Origin: Candidatus Pacearchaeota archaeon
GTDB lineage: Archaea; Nanobdellota; Nanobdellia; Pacearchaeales; GW2011-AR1
Length of the DNA: 11,329 bases
Assembly: GCA_016866915.1 (NCBI GenBank)
Contig: VGKR01000012.1
Coordinates: 1-11,329 of the forward strand
Direction of reading: 5' to 3'
A model generated the notes under the pieces. The model did not search any database and was not told the DNA's origin. It worked only from the letters and a program-made list of their open reading frames with translations. The position numbers were made by a program, and so were the translations under genes. Positions 1-6,110 of the stretch are shown piece after piece. Position 1 is the stretch's first letter. Every line of letters begins with the position of its first letter.

Positions 1-234
1 TTCATCTCCTCCAGATAACCTTCTGAGAGTAACATTATATGTGTCATCTCCATTATCGACAACACCAACGTATTGAAGGTTAACTTGAAAACACTTTTGC
101 CCAAATTCAACTTGTTCAGCACCACTCTGCACAACATTTCTTACAACTACCCAGATAATTCCTGCTGCTACAATTACCAGAAGGATAATTATCAAAGTAG
201 CTACGATGTCTGACAAACCTCTTTTGTTTTTCAT
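1..234 (-). CDS. Archaeal type IV pilin-like protein, 5' part only (gene runs off the window)
   Basis: The first 78 codons of an open minus-strand frame that continues past base 1 without a stop. The N-terminus MKNKRG followed by LSDIVATLIIILLVIVAAGI is a class III (prepilin) signal: a short basic leader, a Gly at the cleavage site (after residue 6), then an unbroken hydrophobic helix to about residue 31. This is the layout of archaeal pilins and archaellins processed by PibD/EppA/FlaK-type peptidases and assembled in the cytoplasmic membrane. The part after the helix (VRNVVQSGAEQVEFG, then a beta-type stretch) would be the extracellular head. I chose the ATG at 234: a GAGG (241-244) is 6 nt upstream of it, whereas the in-frame ATG at 240 directly abuts the GAGG. 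Whether it forms a filament or is a single pilin-like surface protein cannot be judged from a fragment. Confidence 0.82.
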   Translation of the reverse strand, partial: MKNKRGLSDIVATLIIILLVIVAAGIIWVVVRNVVQSGAEQVEFGQKCFQVNLQYVGVVDNGDDTYNVTLRRLSGGDE

Positions 235-240
235 TGTCAT

Positions 241-244
241 CCTC
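241..244 (-). promoter_or_regulatory. Shine-Dalgarno GAGG of the pilin-like gene
   Basis: Reads GAGG on the minus strand, 6 nt before the ATG at 234 and 0 nt before the ATG at 240. The spacing decides in favour of 234. The 285-aa nucleotidyltransferase gene has the same GAGG with the same 6-nt spacing. Confidence 0.6.
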
Positions 245-279
245 ATTTAATTTAATAATAATCTACATAATTATTCCGG

Positions 280-290
280 CTTTAAAAATG
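280..290 (-). promoter_or_regulatory. Probable TATA box of the pilin-like gene
   Basis: Minus-strand TTTTTAAAG-type box, about 51 nt before the start. Initiation some 25 nt downstream would leave a leader of about 25 nt that contains the GAGG. It lies in the 91-nt gap after the GluRS stop, so the pilin need not depend on gltX transcription. Confidence 0.45.
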
Positions 291-331
291 TTTTGTTGTC
301 GGGATTTTAATTTTTTCTTAATTTTTAAATT

Positions 332-1552
332 TCATTCACAACGAAAATCTTTGTTAAAAGAATCTAAAAGTTTGAAAAACTCTTCTTTATCAAAAACTTT
401 ATCTGCTTCAGAAAATCCAATTCTTTCTGCAAATTTCCAAAAAGCAGATGGTTTATATCCTCTTTTTTTCAAAGAAGCAATTGTAGGAAGTCTTTCATCA
501 TCCCATCCAGAGTATTTTTTTTCTTCTATCTCTTTTCTTATTTTGCTCGAGGACAATTCAAAGTCCTTAAAATGTATTCTTCCTAAAAATCCAACCCAAG
601 GTGATTTTTTTCCGAGAGATTTGTGAATTCTTCTTTGGCGTTCTGCATTATCTCTGTGTTCTTTTGCTCTTATAACATGAGTCATTTTCATTTCAATATC
701 ATCAACAGCAACAGAAAAATTCATCAAAGGCCAAACCCTATACTTATTTTTTGTTCTTGGATGAGATGTCAAATTAATTCTTGCAAGAGGAAAATCTCTC
801 ATAGCTGGATTTTTATCTTTCATGTCTGATTTAAATCTCAAAACAGCCCCTCCTTCGGCATATCCTTTCTTATCCAACATTTTTTTCCATCTTTCTAAAT
901 TTTCCTTAGCACCCAATTTTCTACAGGGACAAGGAATTTTTCTCTCTACAAATTTCTTAAATTCTTCAGAAGGACAAGTGCAGACATAAGCTGCATTTTT
1001 CTTAATTAATTTTTTAGCATAAGAATAATATATTTCCATCCTATCTGATTGAATCAAGATTTCAGCGCTTTTGTTAAAGAGCCAATTCGACTCTTCTTTA
1101 ATCATACGATAAGCTGGAAAATAAATATTCTCTGGATTTGTGTCTTCAATTCGAACATAAAATTTTCCTCCATATTTTTTAACAAACAAAAAAGAAAGAC
1201 TTGATGTTAAAGCATGTCCGACATGATAGGGGCCAGAAGGTGAAGGAGCAAATCTCATTATGACTTTTCCTTTTTTAGCTCCAGGTAATTCTGGAAGTCC
1301 TTCTCGACACTCTCTAGTGCTTATTTTATTCTTTATTTTTTCAAATTCTTCTTTTTGAAGCTCACAGGGAAGGCAATTGATTTCAGCTACAATGTCACAT
1401 ATTTTTTTAGAGCATTTTTTAATATCTTCTCGTTTTAAGCATTCGTGAAGCAGTGAAGAGATTACAGAATCCACTCTCGCTTTTCCTCTGTATGCAATAG
1501 CATTCTTCAACGCATATGCTTTAATTTTTTCATCAAGATTTTTGTTTTCCAT
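332..1552 (-). CDS. gltX: Glutamyl-tRNA synthetase, archaeal type, lacking the C-terminal anticodon-binding domain
   Basis: A 406-aa class I aminoacyl-tRNA synthetase that activates glutamate for tRNA-Glu. Archaeal GluRS is usually non-discriminating and also mischarges tRNA-Gln. An archaeal helical N-terminal extension covers residues 1-95. The Rossmann domain starts at about 98 with FAPSPSGPYHVGHA, where H110-V111-G112-H113 is the HIGH motif. RIEDTNP (134-140) and a C-x-C...C-x-C set (C191, C193, C208, C210) follow, then WPLMNFSVAVDD (274-285). The KMSKS equivalent is LSSSKIR (333-339), followed by GWDDERLPT. The protein ends only about 67 residues after that motif; archaeal GluRS is normally about 550-570 aa, so the beta-barrel anticodon-binding domain is absent. 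Only 91 nt separate its stop from the next gene, so the missing part is not encoded just downstream. I start at the ATG (1552); an upstream in-frame TTG at 1570 is less likely. The catalytic call is firm; the substrate tRNA is uncertain. Confidence 0.9.
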   Translation of the reverse strand: MENKNLDEKIKAYALKNAIAYRGKARVDSVISSLLHECLKREDIKKCSKKICDIVAEINCLPCELQKEEFEKIKNKISTRECREGLPELPGAKKGKVIMRFAPSPSGPYHVGHALTSSLSFLFVKKYGGKFYVRIEDTNPENIYFPAYRMIKEESNWLFNKSAEILIQSDRMEIYYSYAKKLIKKNAAYVCTCPSEEFKKFVERKIPCPCRKLGAKENLERWKKMLDKKGYAEGGAVLRFKSDMKDKNPAMRDFPLARINLTSHPRTKNKYRVWPLMNFSVAVDDIEMKMTHVIRAKEHRDNAERQRRIHKSLGKKSPWVGFLGRIHFKDFELSSSKIRKEIEEKKYSGWDDERLPTIASLKKRGYKPSAFWKFAERIGFSEADKVFDKEEFFKLLDSFNKDFRCE

Positions 1553-1588
1553 CTCAGCCCCCAAATTCAAATCTTAAAAGAAATAACT

Positions 1589-1598
1589 ATTAATAAAT
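1589..1598 (-). promoter_or_regulatory. Possible TATA box of gltX
   Basis: ATTTATTAAT on the minus strand, centred about 41 nt before the ATG at 1552, inside the 53-nt gap after the coiled-coil gene. Initiation 25 nt downstream would give a leader of about 15 nt carrying the G-rich GGGGGC. Confidence 0.35.
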
Positions 1599-1605
1599 CT
1601 TAATA

Positions 1606-1950
1606 TTAATCAAGCCGGTTAACATTTGCTTTTTTTTCTAGAACTTCGATTCTTTGCTGTAGATGATAAATTGAATTCGACAATTCTTCTAGTTTTTCAG
1701 TCATATCCACGAGTCTTTTTGCAAATTTTTTCTTCTTTTCGTCAGTATTGTTAGTCAAATCAAGGACTTCTTCATTGTCTTGCTCTGATTTAGAATTAGA
1801 AGCAGAATCAAAAAACGAGAATATTCCTGAAGATGAAGTTTTTTCAACTGTTTTGGTTTTTTCCATTTCTTCTCTTTCTTTTTGTTTTCTATATCTTTCA
1901 GCAAGATCAACAATATCGCTTCCCTTTTTTCCAAAACCAAATAAACCCAT
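1606..1950 (-). CDS. Small coiled-coil protein of unknown function
   Basis: A 114-aa protein that I do not recognise beyond a DPANN-type hypothetical. The N-terminus MGLFGFGKKG is short, hydrophobic and glycine-rich. A second such patch, SGIFSFFD, sits at 41-48. Both could be contact or membrane-touching motifs, but there is no transmembrane segment. The stretch from 12 to 32 is charged (DLAERYRKQKEREEME), and residues 35-75 are acidic and Ser-rich, probably disordered. Residues 76-104 form a textbook two-stranded coiled coil: F76, L80, M83, L87, L90, I94, L97, I101 and L104 follow an uninterrupted 4-3 spacing. It therefore probably dimerises. It is divergent from the 492-aa protein, with nearly mirror-image promoters, and is followed by gltX. 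A scaffold or adaptor role is conceivable but unproven. Confidence 0.75.
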   Translation of the reverse strand: MGLFGFGKKGSDIVDLAERYRKQKEREEMEKTKTVEKTSSSGIFSFFDSASNSKSEQDNEEVLDLTNNTDEKKKKFAKRLVDMTEKLEELSNSIYHLQQRIEVLEKKANVNRLD

Positions 1951-1969
1951 AAAAAAATTAAGAACCCTC

Positions 1970-1980
1970 TATTTTTAAAG
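1970..1980 (-). promoter_or_regulatory. TATA box of the coiled-coil gene
   Basis: CTTTAAAAATA on the minus strand, centred about 26 nt before the ATG at 1950, which puts the transcription start at or next to the ATG. A leaderless mRNA is expected. Confidence 0.55.
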
Positions 1981-2026
1981 TTAGTTATATTTTGGCTTGT
2001 TTATGCTTTTTCTTTTCTTTACAAAT

Positions 2027-2037
2027 AATTTAAAAAT
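2027..2037 (+). promoter_or_regulatory. TATA box of the 492-aa protein gene
   Basis: AATTTAAAAAT centred about 27 nt before the ATG at 2060. This spacing supports 2060 as a leaderless start, and argues against an upstream in-frame TTG at 1997, which would lie before the box. Confidence 0.55.
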
Positions 2038-2059
2038 AGAAGTTTGTTTTTATTTGGGT

Positions 2060-3538
2060 ATGGTAGCAACAATTCCTCATTTAATTGGAAAAATCAATCC
2101 AAAACTCTATGCAAAAAACGGAAAAAATCTATTAAAAGAATATGGCTCGATAGAGGCAATTCCTGCTGATAAAGTAGAGCCTCAAGCATTAGTTATAGGC
2201 AAAGATGGTTTTGGAGTGCAGCACAAATTGATTTATGATTCAAGCTCAGAAACCCTTGAACCTGTTTATTTCTTCATTATTGACTTAATGAATGATTTTG
2301 GACTTAAACTTGATAAATTAATTGACAATTTTACCTCTTCTCCTGGTTCAGGACATTTTGCAGAACTCGGACAAAGAGCAACAATAATGCAGCAGCAAGG
2401 AACAAAAATTCTCGGAGATATAAACACTGTTTTAAGAAGCGTTTTAAATATTATTTATGATTTAAAGGATTTTAGATTAAGACTTAGCCAGTATGATGAA
2501 TTGAGAGCTTCAAAAAGCGAGGCAGCTATTCTTTCATTAAAACAAATATGGATGGATAAGGTTGATATTCAAAAAGGAAATTCAAGCATAAAAGCAATGG
2601 CATTGGGTCAGATGGGATTTCAGACACTTATTGATGCATTTCTTTTTGTAAAAAATGTCTCAGATGTTGATAAAATTGATTTGAATGACAGAGTTAAAAG
2701 AATACTAAGGGCAAGAATACTTGAATTTAATCACTGGTTAGAGCAATCTGAAAAAGAACTTAGAAAAAGATATGAAATTGAAAAAGCATATCTTCGAAGC
2801 CAGGTTAATTCATTAAAACTTTATGCAAGATGGGCAAAACCTTATCTTAAAATTGCAAGTGATCTTGAAATGACTGAAAGAGGAAGAGATCCTGCTTTAG
2901 TAAAAGCATTCAACACAATTGTTTTAGAACTTGTTTTAATTGGAAAAAGAGAAATCAATACTCGGGATGAGGCGCTTGCAGGAAATCTTCCCCGTGATTT
3001 TGAGAGATTAAAAACAAGAGCTTATTATGCATGCGTGTTAGTTGAGTTTCGTTTTAGAGGAATTCCTCAAAAAATAAGTCAGCAACCCCATTATACTTTT
3101 GGAGGAAGAGCAGAAATTTCATTCAAACCATATGCTCTTAGTGAAGATGAATTATATAAATTAACAGAGGAATTAGAGTCTTCTGATCTCGGAGATGTTC
3201 TTAGATTAATTCAAGGTGCAACAGATGATAGTTTAGAGCAAATTCAAGATGAAATTAATTTTTTCTTAGAGGAGGAAGAAATTCCAAGTGAGAAGAGCAA
3301 AAATTATGAGCAACTCAAAGACACCTCAAATCCTTTTTTAGCATTAATTGGAAAATATGATTCAAAACCAGCTGTTAAAGAAAAAAATACAAATAAGAAA
3401 CAAAAAACAATTTTAAAACCAGAAACATATGCTGAAAAAGAATATGTGAGGCCTTTGGCAGCAGAGATGGCAAAAGATTTAGCATTCAAATTCTTTGATA
3501 TCTACAAGAAAGCACATGGAATGCCAAGCTTTACATAA
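2060..3538 (+). CDS. Large soluble protein of unknown function
   Basis: A 492-aa protein of no family that I can name. It is largely alpha-helical by composition, without signal peptide or membrane segment, so probably cytoplasmic. The N-terminus (MVATIPHLIGKINPKLY) is moderately hydrophobic. Residues 100-150 and 205-270 are long charged helices (for example LEFNHWLEQSEKELRKRYE). An aromatic/arginine-rich part follows at 315-350 (RAYYACVLVEFRFRGIP), then an acidic stretch (EEEE, 404-407) and a Lys-rich linker (440-452). The last 40 residues again look folded. The start is set by the TATA box 27 nt upstream. The gene is followed after 17 nt by the 218-aa disordered protein, which has no promoter of its own, so the two are probably co-transcribed. 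No catalytic motif stands out. Confidence 0.8.
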   Translation: MVATIPHLIGKINPKLYAKNGKNLLKEYGSIEAIPADKVEPQALVIGKDGFGVQHKLIYDSSSETLEPVYFFIIDLMNDFGLKLDKLIDNFTSSPGSGHFAELGQRATIMQQQGTKILGDINTVLRSVLNIIYDLKDFRLRLSQYDELRASKSEAAILSLKQIWMDKVDIQKGNSSIKAMALGQMGFQTLIDAFLFVKNVSDVDKIDLNDRVKRILRARILEFNHWLEQSEKELRKRYEIEKAYLRSQVNSLKLYARWAKPYLKIASDLEMTERGRDPALVKAFNTIVLELVLIGKREINTRDEALAGNLPRDFERLKTRAYYACVLVEFRFRGIPQKISQQPHYTFGGRAEISFKPYALSEDELYKLTEELESSDLGDVLRLIQGATDDSLEQIQDEINFFLEEEEIPSEKSKNYEQLKDTSNPFLALIGKYDSKPAVKEKNTNKKQKTILKPETYAEKEYVRPLAAEMAKDLAFKFFDIYKKAHGMPSFT

Positions 3539-3555
3539 TTTAAAATCCATTATCT

Positions 3556-4212
3556 ATGACAAAAAAATTCTTGTCTGACGCTGAAAAAGAAAAAATTCTT
3601 AAAAAAATAGCTATCAAACTAAAATCTAATAAAAAGAAATCTGCAAAATTCAAAGAAAAAAAGAAAGACGAAGAAATTAAAAAATTTCCAGAAAAAGAAA
3701 ATTTGGAAGAGGATTTCAATGAAAATTTTAATATTCCTGAATTTTCTTCTACTCGATTTAGTCCAGATATTGAAACAAAAGCACCTGCTCTTGAAAGAAT
3801 AGCATTATCTGTACCAAAGCCAATATTTGTCGGAAAAATTCCTCAAACTTCTATTGGCTTGTCTGAAGAAAAGAAAGAAAAAGAGAATTCTGATTATGTA
3901 ACTTCTAATCGTGCTGATTATTCTGAAAAAAATCGCGAACAAATCTATGAATTACCTTCTGAAAAAACAGATGCAAGAACTCCAGAAAGAATTGATATTT
4001 CAAGAATTGGAAGAGAATTACCAAAAGCAATTTCAGAAGAGCAGGAAAATATTCGCTTTCAGAATTTTGGTCCTAAAATAGAATCAAATGAAAGAGAAAA
4101 AGCCTGGACAGCAAAAAGAATAAATCCAGAGAAACTCGGAAGACAAAATCCTCTTGAATCTGAAGAAGAAAAATACAAAACCTACAAACCTAAAATTCCA
4201 AAAGGATATTAA
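3556..4212 (+). CDS. Lys/Glu-rich, mostly disordered protein with repeated RI...P motifs
   Basis: A 218-aa hydrophilic protein with no recognisable fold. Residues 1-55 are dominated by Lys and Glu (runs such as KSNKKKS and KEKKKDEE). The rest is a low-complexity chain with few hydrophobics. A short motif recurs: ERIALSVPKP near 80-89, ERIDISRIGRELP at 144-156 and KRINPEKLGRQNP at 187-199. The last two share RI-x4-[IL]GR-x2-P. Such spaced motifs in a disordered chain suggest docking sites for a partner protein. The ATG lies 17 nt after the stop of the 492-aa gene, with no convincing Shine-Dalgarno and no TATA box at the right distance, so co-transcription with that gene is the simplest reading. 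The partner could be that neighbour or the TIM-barrel protein that follows; this is inference. Confidence 0.7.
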   Translation: MTKKFLSDAEKEKILKKIAIKLKSNKKKSAKFKEKKKDEEIKKFPEKENLEEDFNENFNIPEFSSTRFSPDIETKAPALERIALSVPKPIFVGKIPQTSIGLSEEKKEKENSDYVTSNRADYSEKNREQIYELPSEKTDARTPERIDISRIGRELPKAISEEQENIRFQNFGPKIESNEREKAWTAKRINPEKLGRQNPLESEEEKYKTYKPKIPKGY

Positions 4213-4237
4213 CTTCTATTTTTATTCCCAAAGACAA

Positions 4238-4248
4238 ATTATTTAAAC
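4238..4248 (+). promoter_or_regulatory. TATA box of the TIM-barrel gene
   Basis: ATTATTTAAAC centred about 26 nt before the ATG at 4269. No Shine-Dalgarno follows, so a leaderless mRNA is expected and the gene is probably transcribed separately from the pair upstream. Confidence 0.55.
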
Positions 4249-4268
4249 AAAATATCCTCTTATATATC

Positions 4269-6047
4269 ATGCCAAAGAGCAATTATAAGATAGGTGATTA
4301 TAAAATTTCAGATATTTATTCAGGAGGATATTCAAGTCTGGCTCCATCTCAAAATATCTATTCCACTTCAGGAAATCTCGGAATGACAACAGATCCCCGA
4401 ACAGCAAATATTTTGCAGGATGTTTCAGCAAAACTTTCTACAGGAGCAAGACACATTGAGGTTGAAGGTGTTTCTCCAGAGATTTTTGATTCTATTCCAA
4501 GACAGCAACTTAAAGAAGTTCATCGATTATCAAAACTAACAGGAGTTGATATTTCTATGCATGCTCCTATTGTAGAGCCTTCTGGAATAACTCAGCAAGG
4601 TTATAGTGAATCTGAAAGAGAAGCAGCTGAAAGAAGAATTGTCGATTCTCTTCTAAGAGCAAAAGAACTAAATCCAGATGGGAATATACCTGTTAACTTT
4701 CATTCAGCTGCAGGAATTCCAAGCTCTCAATTCTTGCCTTATTCTAAAAGAAAAAAAGATGAAGAATATCAGAAACTTATTATTGTTAACAGAGAAACAG
4801 GAAGATTAGCACCTATAGAACCAAAAATTCAATATTCTTTGGCAAAAGGAAATCTCCAACCTGAAAAAATCACACCAGAGCAAGAACTTGAGATGATTAA
4901 TCACTCAGAATGGCAGAATTCAGTTTCTCAACTTTTATTTCAAAAAGAAAGAGCAGATGAAATTTTAGAAAGACATAGACCCCATATCGAACATTTAATA
5001 GAAGATATTAATGCAGGGAAATTCAAAGAAGGAGCAATTCCAACACCAGAACAACAAGCAGCATGGAGGCATTTCAAAAATGCAGAAGCATATCTTCAGG
5101 ATTTACATAAGCAAGCAAATACTTTATTTAGCAAAGCAACTGAATTTGCGAATGAGCATCAAAAAATGGAATTAAGAAGAATTTCAGAAAATTTCAAAGA
5201 AAAAATAGAAAAAAGCAAAGATCCTTTTACACATTCTCAAGCAATGAATGAAGTTATTCATGAATTGAAAGATAAAATAACGCCTGAAATGTATGTTCCG
5301 ATTGAAAAATTTGCTGTTGAAAAAGCAAGCCAGACTTTTGGAAATGCAGCTTATAAAACATACAAAGAATTCAAAGGTAAAAATGTTCCTCTTTTGATTA
5401 TTGAAAATCCACCTGCAGAAGTTGCATTAAGCACAGGCGAAGGAATAAGAGATGTTGTTAAAAAATCACGGGAAATTTTTATTGAGAATGCAAAAAAAGA
5501 AGGAATGTCTGAATCGCAGGCAAGGCATGAAGCTGAAAAATTAATTGGAGCAACATGGGATGTTGGACATATAAACATGCTTAGAAAATTTGGATATAGT
5601 GAAGAAGATATTGTCAAAGAAACAGAAAAAATAGCACCTTATCTTAAAGAAATTCATCTTTCAGATAATTTTGGATTTGAGCATACAGAACTTCCAATGG
5701 GAATGGGAAATGTTCCTCTTCAAAAAATGATGGAAAAATTAGGTGAAAAAGGATTTGAAGCAAAAAAAATAATTGAAGCATCAGCTTGGTGGCAGCATTT
5801 CAAATCACCACCTTTCCAGGAATCTCTTGAAGCACTTGGCTCTCCTGTCTATGGATTAAAAATGGCTCCTTACTGGTCTCAGTCAGCAGGGCTTTATCAA
5901 GGATATTTCTCTGGAATGGAAGGACCCTGGCTTCCGCAGATAAATTATGAAACAGTTGGAGCTGGTTTTGCAAGACTGCCTGTAGAATTAGGCGGCTCTT
6001 CACCTGGAGGACAAGGTGGCAGAATGAGCGGAAGAGCAATGGATTAA
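4269..6047 (+). CDS. Endonuclease IV-like (xylose isomerase-like) TIM-barrel protein with a large helical insertion
   Basis: A 592-aa protein built on the AP endonuclease IV/xylose isomerase TIM barrel. Most metal ligands of endonuclease IV can be followed: H98 (SMHAP), H145 (NFHSA), E379 (LIIEN), D431 and H434 (WDVGHIN), H463 (EIHLSD), H472 (FEHTELPMGMGN) and E503 (IIEAS). In endonuclease IV the H472 region reads D-x-H; here the first position is F470, so one ligand of the third zinc appears lost. H145 and E379 lie 234 residues apart, against about 36 in E. coli endonuclease IV. Roughly residues 155-350 are a charged helical insertion. Residues 1-50 and the Gly-rich tail after about 530 are also extra. 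Family knowledge suggests either a metal-dependent phosphodiesterase on DNA or a sugar isomerase/epimerase-like enzyme. The HLSDN and GxGN motifs fit the superfamily, but the substrate cannot be read from sequence. Standard endonuclease IV is about 280 aa. Confidence 0.8.
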   Translation: MPKSNYKIGDYKISDIYSGGYSSLAPSQNIYSTSGNLGMTTDPRTANILQDVSAKLSTGARHIEVEGVSPEIFDSIPRQQLKEVHRLSKLTGVDISMHAPIVEPSGITQQGYSESEREAAERRIVDSLLRAKELNPDGNIPVNFHSAAGIPSSQFLPYSKRKKDEEYQKLIIVNRETGRLAPIEPKIQYSLAKGNLQPEKITPEQELEMINHSEWQNSVSQLLFQKERADEILERHRPHIEHLIEDINAGKFKEGAIPTPEQQAAWRHFKNAEAYLQDLHKQANTLFSKATEFANEHQKMELRRISENFKEKIEKSKDPFTHSQAMNEVIHELKDKITPEMYVPIEKFAVEKASQTFGNAAYKTYKEFKGKNVPLLIIENPPAEVALSTGEGIRDVVKKSREIFIENAKKEGMSESQARHEAEKLIGATWDVGHINMLRKFGYSEEDIVKETEKIAPYLKEIHLSDNFGFEHTELPMGMGNVPLQKMMEKLGEKGFEAKKIIEASAWWQHFKSPPFQESLEALGSPVYGLKMAPYWSQSAGLYQGYFSGMEGPWLPQINYETVGAGFARLPVELGGSSPGGQGGRMSGRAMD

Positions 6048-6064
6048 AATCAAAAAATAAACAA

Positions 6065-6074
6065 ATTTAAAAAC
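6065..6074 (+). promoter_or_regulatory. TATA box of the 285-aa nucleotidyltransferase gene
   Basis: ATTTAAAAAC, centred about 41 nt before the ATG. Initiation about 25 nt downstream would leave a leader of about 16 nt, enough to include the GAGG at 6101-6104. Confidence 0.5.
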
Positions 6075-6100
6075 TATACTCAATAATATAGAATATAAAA

Positions 6101-6104
6101 GAGG
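6101..6104 (+). promoter_or_regulatory. Shine-Dalgarno GAGG of the 285-aa nucleotidyltransferase gene
   Basis: GAGG followed by 6 nt (TTAATT) and ATG at 6111. This is one of only three clear Shine-Dalgarno elements in the window; most neighbouring genes look leaderless. Confidence 0.55.
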
Positions 6105-6110
6105 TTAATT

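Noticed and set aside
234..829. Plus-strand open frames opposite the GluRS gene
   Set aside because: They lie antisense to a clearly conserved gene, have low-complexity Phe/Ser-rich translations and lack promoter or Shine-Dalgarno support.
1553..1570. Upstream TTG start of the GluRS, adding six residues
   Set aside because: The ATG at 1552 is a better codon and has a G-rich stretch just before it; the extra residues have no counterpart I know in the family.
1755..1940. A 61-codon minus-strand frame inside the coiled-coil gene
   Set aside because: It overlaps the coding frame that has perfect heptads and a good promoter; its translation is a shifted version of the same Lys-rich codons.
1997..2059. 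Upstream TTG start of the 492-aa protein, adding a hydrophobic stretch that mimics a signal peptide
   Set aside because: It would place the start before the TATA box at 2027-2037. The leaderless ATG at 2060 fits the spacing seen in other genes here.
3539..3547. ATTTAAAAT-like box before the 218-aa gene as a promoter
   Set aside because: It lies only about 13 nt before the ATG, too close for an archaeal TATA box, so co-transcription with the 492-aa gene is more likely.
5351..6039. Minus-strand frames opposite the TIM-barrel gene
   Set aside because: The plus-strand frame carries the metal-site motifs throughout this region; the antisense frames have no start signals.
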